64,000 nt of DNA from SZAS-103 sp043747745 (GTDB lineage: Bacteria > Pseudomonadota > Gammaproteobacteria > Xanthomonadales > Xanthomonadaceae). The number at the start of each line of letters is the position of its first letter. The first letter of the stretch is position 1. The notes under the pieces are model-generated. The model was not told the origin of the DNA. It saw only the letters and a program-made list of their open reading frames with translations, and made no database searches. A program made the translations under genes and the position numbers. The stretch is from NCBI GenBank assembly GCA_043747745.1, contig JAYTOP010000042.1, positions 13,312 through 77,311 of the forward strand, written 5' to 3'. This document shows, one piece after another, positions 35,480 to 44,054 of this stretch.

Positions 35480-35523
35480 TTGCCTTCCCTTCCGGGAATC
35501 CTACGGACCGCACCGCCGATGCC

Positions 35524-37806
35524 ATGCAGGAACCTGTGACTCCAGCCGAACCACGCATTGCCCTGGTGCCGAACGCCGAAGGCGCAGCGGAGTTTCCGCG
35601 CGTCCCCGGTTACCATTTTCAGAGGCGGATCGGCCAGGGCGGCATGGCCAGCGTGTATCTGGCGACCCAGGAGTCGCTGGATAGGCCGGTCAGCATCAAG
35701 GTCATGGAGCGCGATGCGCTGCTCGACGAGATCAGCAAGCAACGCTTCGAGCATGAGGCGCGCACGATCGCCAAGCTCACCCATCCGAGCATCGTGAACA
35801 TCTACGAGGTCGGTCGTACAGCCGATGGACGCATGTACTACATCATGCCGTACCTCGCGAACGGCGACCTGTCGCAGCGCGACCTGCGCACGGATGAACC
35901 ACGGATCATCGACATCCTGCGCGCGCTGCTGTCGGCGCTGGATTACGCGCATGCGCGCGGCATCGTGCATCGCGACGTCAAGGAAGAGAACGTTCTGTTC
36001 GATGTCGCCGACCGCCCGTTGCTGACCGATTTCGGCATCGCCCTGTCCAAGCGCGACAAGAGCCGCATCACCACCGCCGGCCTCGCAGTCGGCAGTTCCG
36101 GCTATATGGCGCCAGAACAGGCGCGCGGCGACGCGGTGGACGGTCGCGCCGATCTCTACAGCCTCGGCGTGCTGGCCTACCAGTTGCTGACCGGCAGGCT
36201 GCCGTACCAGTCGCCAGATGCGCTCGCATTGGCGCTGATGCACGCGCAAAAACCGATCCCGCGCTTGCCGACGACGAAGAGCCATTGGCAAGGCTTCATC
36301 GACCAGGCGATGGCGAAATCGCCAGATCAACGCTTCCACAACGCCGCAGCGATGGTGCAGTCGCTGGAGCGGATTGCGCGGCGCAGCGGCGATCGGCTGA
36401 GCAGCCGGATGCTGCGCCATTTCGATCGCACGGCAGGCGGAAATCTGTGGAGGAATCTCGGCGTGCTCGCGCTCGTTGGCGTACTGCTGGTAGCATTCGG
36501 ACTGTATTCGGGGCGAGTTCGCTCGCCAGCGATTGGTGCATCCGCAGGTTCGGCTCAGCAGGACCCGAATGCTGCCGCAGCAACCGCGTCCGCGCCGACC
36601 GCCGCAGCACAGGCATCGGCGGCAGCTGATGTTCGGGATGTTGCTGGAGCGAAACCATCCACACACATCGCAACATCGCCAAACGCAAGTCTCACGGCTT
36701 TCGCAATGGCCAGACCTGCGACGTCTCCGCCAGTTCCCGCGCCGCTGCCATCGGTTCCGCATGCGCTCAATGCCGGCATCATCAAAACGGCACCTGCAGG
36801 CCCGTCGATCTCACCCGACACCGCCGTGCTGGATGCCGCGCACGATGCGCTCGCGCATGCGAACCTCACCTCGCCCGCCGACCGCAACGCGCTCGATCTC
36901 ACCAGGATGGCGTGGAAACTTTCGCCGGCCACGCCCGATACCCAGCGGCTGGTTTCCGATGTGCTGATCGCTCTGTCCAAGCAACAGGCGCTCGCGATCG
37001 GCCAGCATCACGATCCGCGCGTGATCGATTACCAGCAGAAAGTGCAGCAATTGGCGGATGCCACCATCGGTCGCACGACGCCGCTCTGGCATACGTTGCA
37101 CACGACAGCCGCGAGCGCACTCGACAAGCGCGTACAGGCCGAATCCATCGCTTCAGACAAGGCCGCATTGACCCGCAGCGAGGCCCTGGCCAAACAACTC
37201 GATCTGACTGACACCTACACGCATTCCGTTGCGGCCGCACAGCAAGCAGCTCAGCAGACGGCCAACGCAGCCGCAGCTGCAGCGATCGATGTCGGGCCCG
37301 GGTTCGTGCTGCTGCATGCCGCATCCAGGGCGCATGCAGCCGTCGCTCTCGCGCGTACCGAAGTAACTCGCCATGAATACGCACAATTCGTGAATGCGAC
37401 GCGACGACCGGCTTCGGCATGCACCAATGCGCAAGCCGTCGCCGATGCCAGCGCACGCAAGAACTGGACCGAGCCCGGCTTCGTGCAAACCAGCGAACAG
37501 CCGGTGGTCTGCGTGAGCTGGAACGATGCCAACGCGTACGCGCAATGGTTGAGCACGCACACTGGCCAACGGTATCGTCTGGCGAATGTCGCCGACTTGC
37601 ATGAAGTCGGCACGACGGCGACGGATGCAGCGATCACCGGCAGTTTTTCCGGATGGCTGCAGAACTGCGCCTCCGGTTGCCAGCGCCACCTGGTTGCAGG
37701 ACGTGCGTGGCGCGGTCGTGGGGATGCGCCCGCAGCGCGCGGAGCCGATCACGGGTTCGACGACGTCGGCTTCCGCGTCGTGCGCGAGATCGGCGGCACG
37801 CACTGA
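35524..37806 (+). CDS. Ser/Thr protein kinase with C-terminal FGE-sulfatase-type domain (kinase 2)
   Basis: 760 aa. Kinase domain at residues 30-290 with GQGGMASVY, K59, HRDVKEEN and DFG, all intact. A transmembrane helix spans about 311-328. An Ala/Pro/Ser-rich linker (330-430) and a helical Ala/Gln-rich region (435-585) follow. The last 160 residues resemble a formylglycine-generating-enzyme/sulfatase-modifying domain (VALARTEVTRHEYAQFVNAT, QPVVCVSWNDANAYAQWLS, VGFRVVRE), probably outside the membrane. FGE domains in such fusions are usually ligand-binding rather than catalytic. Start is the ATG at 35524. Confidence 0.88.
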   Translation: MQEPVTPAEPRIALVPNAEGAAEFPRVPGYHFQRRIGQGGMASVYLATQESLDRPVSIKVMERDALLDEISKQRFEHEARTIAKLTHPSIVNIYEVGRTADGRMYYIMPYLANGDLSQRDLRTDEPRIIDILRALLSALDYAHARGIVHRDVKEENVLFDVADRPLLTDFGIALSKRDKSRITTAGLAVGSSGYMAPEQARGDAVDGRADLYSLGVLAYQLLTGRLPYQSPDALALALMHAQKPIPRLPTTKSHWQGFIDQAMAKSPDQRFHNAAAMVQSLERIARRSGDRLSSRMLRHFDRTAGGNLWRNLGVLALVGVLLVAFGLYSGRVRSPAIGASAGSAQQDPNAAAATASAPTAAAQASAAADVRDVAGAKPSTHIATSPNASLTAFAMARPATSPPVPAPLPSVPHALNAGIIKTAPAGPSISPDTAVLDAAHDALAHANLTSPADRNALDLTRMAWKLSPATPDTQRLVSDVLIALSKQQALAIGQHHDPRVIDYQQKVQQLADATIGRTTPLWHTLHTTAASALDKRVQAESIASDKAALTRSEALAKQLDLTDTYTHSVAAAQQAAQQTANAAAAAAIDVGPGFVLLHAASRAHAAVALARTEVTRHEYAQFVNATRRPASACTNAQAVADASARKNWTEPGFVQTSEQPVVCVSWNDANAYAQWLSTHTGQRYRLANVADLHEVGTTATDAAITGSFSGWLQNCASGCQRHLVAGRAWRGRGDAPAARGADHGFDDVGFRVVREIGGTH

Positions 37807-37808
37807 GC

Positions 37809-38504
37809 GTGTCCGCATCCAATCCCATGCCGCGCCCGACGACGCTTGCATCGTTGCGATCGCTATTCGTCTCTGGTCTGCTGACCCTGCTGCCGATCTG
37901 GCTGACCTGGGTGGTGTTCAAGTTCGTCTTCGGCATGCTGTCAGACCTGAGCCGTCCGCTGGTCGGCCCATTGCTCGCCGACATTGCGCAGCAGCATCCG
38001 CAACTCGGCTGGCTGGCCCATGCGTGGGCGCTGACCGCGATCGGCATGGTCGCGACGATCCTGCTGATCCTCGCGGTCGGCATGCTCGCGCGGCGTGTCG
38101 CAGGACAACGTGCGCTCGGGTGGTTCGAAGTCGCGATCCGCCGCGTACCGCTCGCCAAGACCGTGTACGGCAGCGCGCGGCAACTGCTTGACCTGATGCA
38201 GGCACCGCCCGATGGCGGCCAGCGCGTGGTCCTGGTCGCATTCCCGCATCCGGGCATGAAAACCGTGGGCTTCTTTACCCGTACATTGCGTGATGAAGCC
38301 ACCGGCCGCGAACTTGCCGCCGTGTATGTGCCGACCACGCCGAATCCCACCGGCGGCTATCTGATCATCGTGCCGATCGAGGACATCACGTCGACCGACT
38401 GGACCGTGGACCAGGCGATGACCTTCATCATCTCCGGCGGCGCGGTCGCACCCGAGCGCATGCCTTATTCGGGCGTTGCAACGGATCTCGCTTCATCCAG
38501 CTGA
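37809..38504 (+). CDS. DUF502 membrane protein
   Basis: 231 aa. Two N-terminal transmembrane helices (residues about 18-40 and 70-95) and a cytosolic domain with FPHPGMKTVGFFTRT and YVPTTPNPTGGYLIIVP, the hallmark blocks of the DUF502 family. Function unknown. The GTG start is 2 bp after the kinase 2 stop; an ATG at 37827 is an alternative. The tight spacing suggests cotranscription with kinase 2, so it might be a substrate or partner. Confidence 0.85.
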   Translation: MSASNPMPRPTTLASLRSLFVSGLLTLLPIWLTWVVFKFVFGMLSDLSRPLVGPLLADIAQQHPQLGWLAHAWALTAIGMVATILLILAVGMLARRVAGQRALGWFEVAIRRVPLAKTVYGSARQLLDLMQAPPDGGQRVVLVAFPHPGMKTVGFFTRTLRDEATGRELAAVYVPTTPNPTGGYLIIVPIEDITSTDWTVDQAMTFIISGGAVAPERMPYSGVATDLASSS

Positions 38505-38640
38505 GGTCGCGCTTCACCGAGTGCGCCGTATGACGTTCGACCTGCATGACGTTTGGCCCGCGCGGCGATCCTGGTGGGGCCGCACCATGCGCTTCGACTG
38601 ACCTTCGTCAATCGCATCTCATCACTTCAGGGGTTTCACG

Positions 38641-40455
38641 ATGCACAAGCCGATCCTCGTTCTCGCCATCGCCGTTGCACTGTGCGCCGGCTCGACTTCC
38701 ACGTTCGCCGCCACCGCAGCCGTTGCAGCGATGGAAACGGCAGCGCAATCCCCGGCCAAGGCCGCGCAGCTGGACAAGCTGTACACGGACTTCTGGGAGG
38801 CCTCGCTCAAGTTCAACCCGATCCAGGCCACCTTCGTCGGCGACCCGCGCTACAACGACCAGTTGCCGAATTTCCTGTCCGACGATTTCCGTGAAAAGAC
38901 GCATGCGTTCAATACCGAATGGCTGGCCAAGACCAAGGCGATCGGCCCCGATGGACTCAGCGGACAGGCGCTGCTGTCTTACAACATCTTCGTGAAGCAG
39001 CAGCAGGACCAGCTCGATGGCGAGCGCTTCCGCGGCGAACTGATGCCGATCGACCAGTTCAACAACCTCGCATTGCTCGCCGTGCAACTCGGCTCCGGCA
39101 CAGGCGCGCAGCCGTTCGCGACGGTCAAGGACTACGACGACTGGCTCGCGCGCGCCGGCAAGATTCCAACGATCTACGACCAGGCGATCGCCAACATGCG
39201 CGAAGGCATCAAGGCCGGCATCGTGCAGCCGAAAGTGCTGATGCTGAAGGTCGTGCCGCAGTTCGACGCGGTCATCAAGGACAAGCCCGAGGACACCGCG
39301 TTCTGGGGACCGATCACGACCCTGCCGAAAGACTTCCCCGCCGCCGACAAGGCGCGCCTGACCGACGCCTATCGCCACATGATCGCCGACCAGCTGATGC
39401 CGTCTTACAGGAAGCTGCGCGCCTACATCGCCGACGACTACATGGCGCACACGCGCGACACCGTCGGCATGGATGCGCTGCCCGATGGCCAAGCGTGGTA
39501 CGCGTACAGCGTGCGCATGATGACGACCACCGACGAGACGCCGGACCAGATCCACACCATCGGACTCAACGAGGTCGCGCGCATCAAGAAGCAGATGGAC
39601 GCACTGCGCGTGAAGCTCGAATTCAAGGGCGATCTGCAGGCGTTCTTCCACTACCTCAACACCGACAAGAAATTCACCTTCCCGACCGAAAAGGCGCTGC
39701 TCGACGGTTACAACAGCGTGTACGCGAAGGTCCAAAAAGGCGTGCCGCGCGACTTCGCGATCCAGCCGAAGGCGAAGTTCGAGATCCGTCCGGTTGAGGC
39801 GTACCGTGCCGAGTCTGCGGCCGGTGGTTCGTACCAGCCGCCGAGCGAGGACGGCAAGCGTCCCGGCATCTTCTATGTCAACACCTACGACCTGCCCTCG
39901 CGCAAAACGTGGGAAATGGAAGACCTGTTCCTGCACGAGGCGATCCCGGGCCACCACTTCCAGCTGTCGATACAGCAGGAGCAGACCGGCCTGCCGATGT
40001 TCCGCCGTTTTGGCGGAGAGACCTCCTACGCCGAGGGCTACGCGTTGTATTGCGAGACCATCGGCTACGAACTCGGTATGTACACCGACCCGTACCAGAA
40101 GTTCGGCCAGTTGCAGAACGAGCAGTTCCGCGCGATGCGGCTGGTCGTCGACACTGGCCTGCACAGCAAGGGCTGGACGCGCGAGCAGGCGATCCAGTAC
40201 ATGCTCGACAACTCGGCGATGAGCAAGACCGATGTGATCGCCGAAGTCGAGCGCTATATCGCGATGCCTGCGCAGGCGCTCGCGTACAAGACCGGCCAGA
40301 TGAAGATCACCGAGTTGCGTGCAAGGGCCGCGAACGAACTCGGCGCGAAGTTCGACGTGCGCGCATTCCATACTGAGTTGCTCAAGGACGGCGCATTGCC
40401 GCTGGCTGTGCTTGAGATGAAGATCGACCGTTGGGTTGCGTCTCAGAAACACTGA
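38641..40455 (+). CDS. DUF885 secreted metallopeptidase-like protein
   Basis: 604 aa. Signal peptide (cleavage after TFA, about residue 23), then a largely helical DUF885 protein. The HEAIPGHHFQ sequence contains an HExxGHH-type zinc motif and the downstream GETSYAEGYALYCE block may supply the third ligand, as in M32-like peptidases. The family is widespread in Lysobacterales, usually periplasmic, with proposed carboxypeptidase or dipeptidase activity. A strong terminator follows 20 bp downstream. Confidence 0.85.
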   Translation: MHKPILVLAIAVALCAGSTSTFAATAAVAAMETAAQSPAKAAQLDKLYTDFWEASLKFNPIQATFVGDPRYNDQLPNFLSDDFREKTHAFNTEWLAKTKAIGPDGLSGQALLSYNIFVKQQQDQLDGERFRGELMPIDQFNNLALLAVQLGSGTGAQPFATVKDYDDWLARAGKIPTIYDQAIANMREGIKAGIVQPKVLMLKVVPQFDAVIKDKPEDTAFWGPITTLPKDFPAADKARLTDAYRHMIADQLMPSYRKLRAYIADDYMAHTRDTVGMDALPDGQAWYAYSVRMMTTTDETPDQIHTIGLNEVARIKKQMDALRVKLEFKGDLQAFFHYLNTDKKFTFPTEKALLDGYNSVYAKVQKGVPRDFAIQPKAKFEIRPVEAYRAESAAGGSYQPPSEDGKRPGIFYVNTYDLPSRKTWEMEDLFLHEAIPGHHFQLSIQQEQTGLPMFRRFGGETSYAEGYALYCETIGYELGMYTDPYQKFGQLQNEQFRAMRLVVDTGLHSKGWTREQAIQYMLDNSAMSKTDVIAEVERYIAMPAQALAYKTGQMKITELRARAANELGAKFDVRAFHTELLKDGALPLAVLEMKIDRWVASQKH

Positions 40456-40475
40456 TCGGAGAGCAAATCGCGATG

Positions 40476-40505
40476 AAAAAGACCGGCCTTGCGCCGGTCT
40501 TTTTC
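40476..40505 (+). terminator. Intrinsic terminator after the DUF885 gene
   Basis: AAAAAGACCGGC, a loop CTTGC, then GCCGGTCTTTTT: a 7-bp GC-rich stem extended by A-T pairs and followed by a T-run. It lies 20 bp after the stop. Confidence 0.92.
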
Positions 40506-40576
40506 TATACCGCGCAATGTAACCTGGAAGGAGCGCAGACAGCAGCATGCTTTGCCTGGATGGTCATAGGTATGTG

Positions 40577-40638
40577 CTCAAGCGGACCGTGCGAGAGGAA
40601 GTTTCCGGTGCAATCATGCGTTGCGGCCCGCACGGCCG
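40577..40638 (+). repeat. 62-bp palindromic dispersed repeat, copy 2
   Basis: 85% identical to 20966-21027. This copy has the better ends: AGCGGACCGTGCG from 40580 and CGCACGGCCGCT near 40630-40641 are complementary with one bulge. It lies between the DUF885 terminator and the yhhQ 3' end. Confidence 0.7.
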
Positions 40639-40662
40639 CTCAGGTCAGGCGTTATCGAGCCA

Positions 40663-41415
40663 TCACCGAAACTCCCGCACCTCGCCATCGTCCTTCAGGC
40701 TGAAGGGATTGAAATCGGTGTTCGTGTCGTAGGTATCGGCGTGCTCGCGGCGCTTGAGGAATCCGACGACGGCGTAGGTCACCGGCGTCAGCACGACTTC
40801 GACCGTGACCTTCATGATCCAGTTGAATGCGATCACCTTCGCGATGGTCTGTCCTTCCCAGATGCCCATGAAGGCGATCGGGTAGAAGGTCAGGCTGTCG
40901 ACGCCTTCGCCGACGATGGTCGATCCGATCGTGCGCGTCCACAAGTGGCGGCCGGCCGTCCACACCTTCATCTTCGCCATCACGTAGGCGTTGACGAAAT
41001 CGCCGGCCCAGAAACCGACCAGCGACGCGAGCGCGATGCGCCACGTCGCGCCGAACACGGTTTCGAGCGCGGGCTGCAATTGCGCGTTGAACGGTTCGTT
41101 CGGCGCGACCGGCATGTGGATGATCGCCTGCGACATCAGCGTCGCAAAGATCAGCGCGCCGAAACCGGCCCAGGTTGCACGCCGCGCACGCGAATAGCCG
41201 TACACCTCGGTCAATACGTCGTCGAAGATGTAACTGATCGGGAAGAACAGGTTGCCCGCGCCGAACGTCAACGCGCCAATCAGCGGCAGGGTGATCGTGC
41301 TGGTTTTGGCCGGGCCGATGAGGTTCGAGCACAGCAGCACCGCGACCATGCCGCCGACCATCAGGTCGTAGTAACGGAATCCATGACGTTCGGGCGGTCC
41401 GGCATTTGTTTTCAT
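40663..41415 (-). CDS. yhhQ: YhhQ/VUT-family queuosine precursor transporter
   Basis: 250 aa with about six transmembrane helices. The VUT/YhhQ signature LFFPISYIFDDVLTEVYGY is complete, and ALASLVGFWAGDFVNAYVMAKMK and DSLTFYPIAFMGIW follow. Members import the 7-cyano- or 7-aminomethyl-7-deazaguanine precursors of queuosine. The C-terminus is hydrophilic. No preQ1 riboswitch is recognisable in the upstream region. Confidence 0.9.
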   Translation of the reverse strand: MKTNAGPPERHGFRYYDLMVGGMVAVLLCSNLIGPAKTSTITLPLIGALTFGAGNLFFPISYIFDDVLTEVYGYSRARRATWAGFGALIFATLMSQAIIHMPVAPNEPFNAQLQPALETVFGATWRIALASLVGFWAGDFVNAYVMAKMKVWTAGRHLWTRTIGSTIVGEGVDSLTFYPIAFMGIWEGQTIAKVIAFNWIMKVTVEVVLTPVTYAVVGFLKRREHADTYDTNTDFNPFSLKDDGEVREFR

Positions 41416-41476
41416 GGCTGTTCTTGACCCATCGTGATGTTGCAGGAGTGACCTGTCGAAACCTTTGCAAGAACGG

Positions 41477-41527
41477 CGTCATTCCGGCTTTCGTCGAAGG
41501 GCCTTTCAACAGCGAAGCTGGTCAATG
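41477..41527. repeat. Degenerate REP-like inverted repeat
   Basis: GTCATTCCGGCTTTCG and CGAAGCTGGTCAATGAC pair imperfectly across about 18 bp. It lies between yhhQ and the truncated end of the acyltransferase gene, and resembles the GTCATTCC-type palindromes also seen at 42361. Confidence 0.4.
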
Positions 41528-41535
41528 ACGAGCAT

Positions 41536-42429
41536 TCACCCGTCCTGCAACGTGTCCCAGAGGATGTCCTCGATCAGCAGGATGCCAGCGAGTCCAATTG
41601 CGCCAGCAACGCACAGCAAGGTCGCGAACCCGCGCCTCGGCAAATCGCAGCGTGCGGCGACCAATGCCGCGAGTATGCCCATTGCGATGGCCGCCATTCC
41701 CGGCAGGTATGCCTTCTCTCGCCAGATTTCGTTGTCGATGTTGGCTGCATGGGTGAATGGCAGCGACAGCGCGAACACGACCAGCAACGGCACCAGCACC
41801 GCCATGCGCCTGGTCAACAGGCACACGATCGGGAAGCCGATGTAGAACACTTCCTCGATCGATAGCGACCACAACACATCCCAGTTCCCCGGCAGGTATC
41901 CGGTGTGGCCTTCGTACCAGTTCAGGTACAGACCCATCGCGGAAGCGATCGCGCCTTGCAGGGACTGATCGGGGTGCGCGATCAGGTAGTCCTCGAAACC
42001 CGCCAGGTGCAAGACGCTCAGGACGAGAACCAGCAACAGCAGGCACGGAATGATGCGCGCGAAACGGCGCGCGTAGAACGCCTTGATATTGATGCGATCG
42101 AGGCTCCCCCAGCGCTGCAATGCATTGCCCGCGATCAGGAAACCGGAGATCGTAAAGAATACGAAGACCGATTCGTAGCCGTTGTAGTTCAGCGCATCCA
42201 TCAGGCGTTTCGGAAGGAATGCAGCAAGCGCGGTGTGCTTGAGCGGAATGCGCAGGCCGATGTGGTGCAGCACGACGAGCAGGATCGAGAGTCCGCGCAG
42301 CAGGTCGATGCCGTGGTTGCGCTGCAGCGCATCGGCAGGGTCGACGGCTGGCGTTCGCTCGTCATTCCCGCGTAAGCGGTAATGATGATCAGGAGCATCT
42401 GTCGTCGCTCCAACCTTTACATCAGACAT
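41536..42429 (-). CDS. Acyltransferase-3 family membrane protein, short at the C-terminus
   Basis: 297 aa. OafA-like O-acyltransferase that modifies extracytoplasmic sugars. RNHGIDLLRGLSILLVVLHHIG holds the essential R/H, SGFLIAGNALQR follows, and WSLSIEEVFYIGFP is the family's glutamate motif. About eight transmembrane helices are present where the family has ten or more, and full-length members are 350-400 aa, so the C-terminus seems lost. Residues about 12-30 come from a palindromic repeat (42361-42387) lying in the 5' coding part. The ATG at 42429 overlaps the beta-CASP gene stop by 8 bp. Confidence 0.72.
   Translation of the reverse strand: MSDVKVGATTDAPDHHYRLRGNDERTPAVDPADALQRNHGIDLLRGLSILLVVLHHIGLRIPLKHTALAAFLPKRLMDALNYNGYESVFVFFTISGFLIAGNALQRWGSLDRINIKAFYARRFARIIPCLLLLVLVLSVLHLAGFEDYLIAHPDQSLQGAIASAMGLYLNWYEGHTGYLPGNWDVLWSLSIEEVFYIGFPIVCLLTRRMAVLVPLLVVFALSLPFTHAANIDNEIWREKAYLPGMAAIAMGILAALVAARCDLPRRGFATLLCVAGAIGLAGILLIEDILWDTLQDG
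42361..42387. repeat. REP-type palindrome within the acyltransferase 5' coding region
   Basis: CATTCCCGC and GCGGTAATG form a stem with a GTAA loop. The form GTCATTCCCGCG-AAGCGG-AATGA is a common proteobacterial repeat whose other frame reads like AYAGMT, as here. It lies inside the reading frame close to the start of the acyltransferase gene. Confidence 0.65.
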
Positions 42430-43807
42430 CGCGCGTCATGCCCGGCTGCGACAGAGTGACGTCGATGCCGAATTGTGCGCGCAGTTTAGCGCTCAGCGTT
42501 TCACGCGCCGGATTCTCGCCATGCACCAGCGCGACCGGCGGATGGTTCGGGCTTGCGCCGTACCAGTCCAGCAGACCCTGCTGGTCGGCGTGCGCGGACA
42601 GCCCACCGACGGTGTGGATCTGCGCGCGCACCGGCATGTCCTGGCCGAACAGCTTCACGTGTTTCAGCCCATTCACCAGCATGCGCCCGAGCGTGCCGTC
42701 GGCCTGGTAGCCGACGAAGATCACATGCGCATTCGGGTTGGACAGGTTGTTCGCGAGGTGATGGCGGATGCGCCCACCATTGGCCATGCCGGAACCGGCG
42801 ATGACGATCGCGCCGCCCTGCACGAAGTTGATGCCCTTGCTCTCGTCGACGCCCGCAGTGACGCTCAGGTTCGGCATCGCGAACGGCTTGATCCGTCCCG
42901 CCCACACCTTCGCCGCATCGGCATCGAACAATTCCTCGTGGCGGTCGTACACGCCCATCACTTTCGCGGCCATCGGGCTGTCGAGGAAGATCTTCCACTG
43001 CGACAGGTTCCAGTCGTCGAAGTGCTGCGCGAACCAGTACAGCAATTCCTGGCTGCGCCCGACCGCGAACGCGGGGATGATCACGTTGCCGCCGTCGGCA
43101 TGCGCCTTCGCGAAGATCGTGGCGAGCTCGGCGACGGTTGCGGCACGATCCTTGTGGTTGCGATCGCCGTAGGTCGACTCCATGAGGATCAGGTCGGCAG
43201 CAGGCGGCGTGGCCGGGTCGCGCAGGATCGGCGTACCGGGCAGGCCGATGTCGCCGGAGAACACCAGCGTCTTCGGCAGCGGATCGCTCGCCCTCAATTC
43301 CAGGATGGACGAGCCGAGGATATGTCCCGCGTCGTGTAGCCGCAGCGTCACCCCAGGCAGGATCTCGGTCACCGTGTCGTAAGACAGCGGATGCAGCAGC
43401 TTCTGCGCGTCCGCGACATCGTCCAGCGTGTACAGCGGCTCGACCTCGGGATCGTCGTGCGCGCGATGGCGGTTCGCCATCTCGGCACTGCGCTCGGACA
43501 ACGACGCAGCATCGAGCAGCATGATCGGCAGCAGGTCGCAGGTCGCGGCTTGCGCGAAGATCGGCCCGGTGAAACCGCGCTTGACCAGCAACGGCACGCG
43601 GCCGATGTGGTCGATGTGCGCGTGGCTGAGCACCAGCGCATCGATACTGGCAGGATCGAACGCGAACGCTTTTGCGTTGACCGCGTCGGAATCGCGCCCG
43701 CCCTGAACCATCCCGCAGTCGAGCAGGATCCGCTTGCCCGCCGCCTCGAGCAGGTGGCTGGAGCCGGTGACCACACCGCCGGCTGCGCCGTAGAAAGTGA
43801 CTTTCAT
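42422..43807 (-). CDS. Beta-CASP metallo-beta-lactamase-fold hydrolase
   Basis: 461 aa. Metallo-beta-lactamase motif SHAHIDHIGR, the later DAGHILGSS and FSGDIG, the beta-CASP domain, and the C-terminal RMMBL block (VRAQIHTVGGLSAHADQQGL). These proteins resemble CPSF73/RNase J-like nucleases and predicted exonucleases of mRNA 3' ends, though bacterial members are mostly uncharacterised. Start is the ATG at 43807 (MKVTFYGAAGGVVTGSSHLL). It overlaps the acyltransferase start downstream. Confidence 0.88.
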   Translation of the reverse strand: MKVTFYGAAGGVVTGSSHLLEAAGKRILLDCGMVQGGRDSDAVNAKAFAFDPASIDALVLSHAHIDHIGRVPLLVKRGFTGPIFAQAATCDLLPIMLLDAASLSERSAEMANRHRAHDDPEVEPLYTLDDVADAQKLLHPLSYDTVTEILPGVTLRLHDAGHILGSSILELRASDPLPKTLVFSGDIGLPGTPILRDPATPPAADLILMESTYGDRNHKDRAATVAELATIFAKAHADGGNVIIPAFAVGRSQELLYWFAQHFDDWNLSQWKIFLDSPMAAKVMGVYDRHEELFDADAAKVWAGRIKPFAMPNLSVTAGVDESKGINFVQGGAIVIAGSGMANGGRIRHHLANNLSNPNAHVIFVGYQADGTLGRMLVNGLKHVKLFGQDMPVRAQIHTVGGLSAHADQQGLLDWYGASPNHPPVALVHGENPARETLSAKLRAQFGIDVTLSQPGMTRDV

Positions 43808-44054
43808 GCTGTGACTCCGACCCGGATGACGGCGCGACGTTAGCACGCGCTGGCTTGTGGATGCCTGCGGCTGTACCGGACAACCAGATAGAATTGCAGT
43901 CCGGGCCAGGCATGACCTTCGACACGCTCGCCAATCGCCTGTGCGGCCTACAGTGCGCCCTTGCGCGTCCGCGCGCGATGGTTCCATGGCCGCGACCGCA
44001 TGCAACCCTGCCCTGAGCCGATTTCAACCATTCCCATCCGCACCTGGAGAGCCC

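Noticed and set aside
33943..38504. Kinases as part of a type VI secretion cluster
   Set aside because: PknB-FGE pairs can accompany type VI secretion, but no Tss/VgrG/Hcp/ClpV gene is present within the window.
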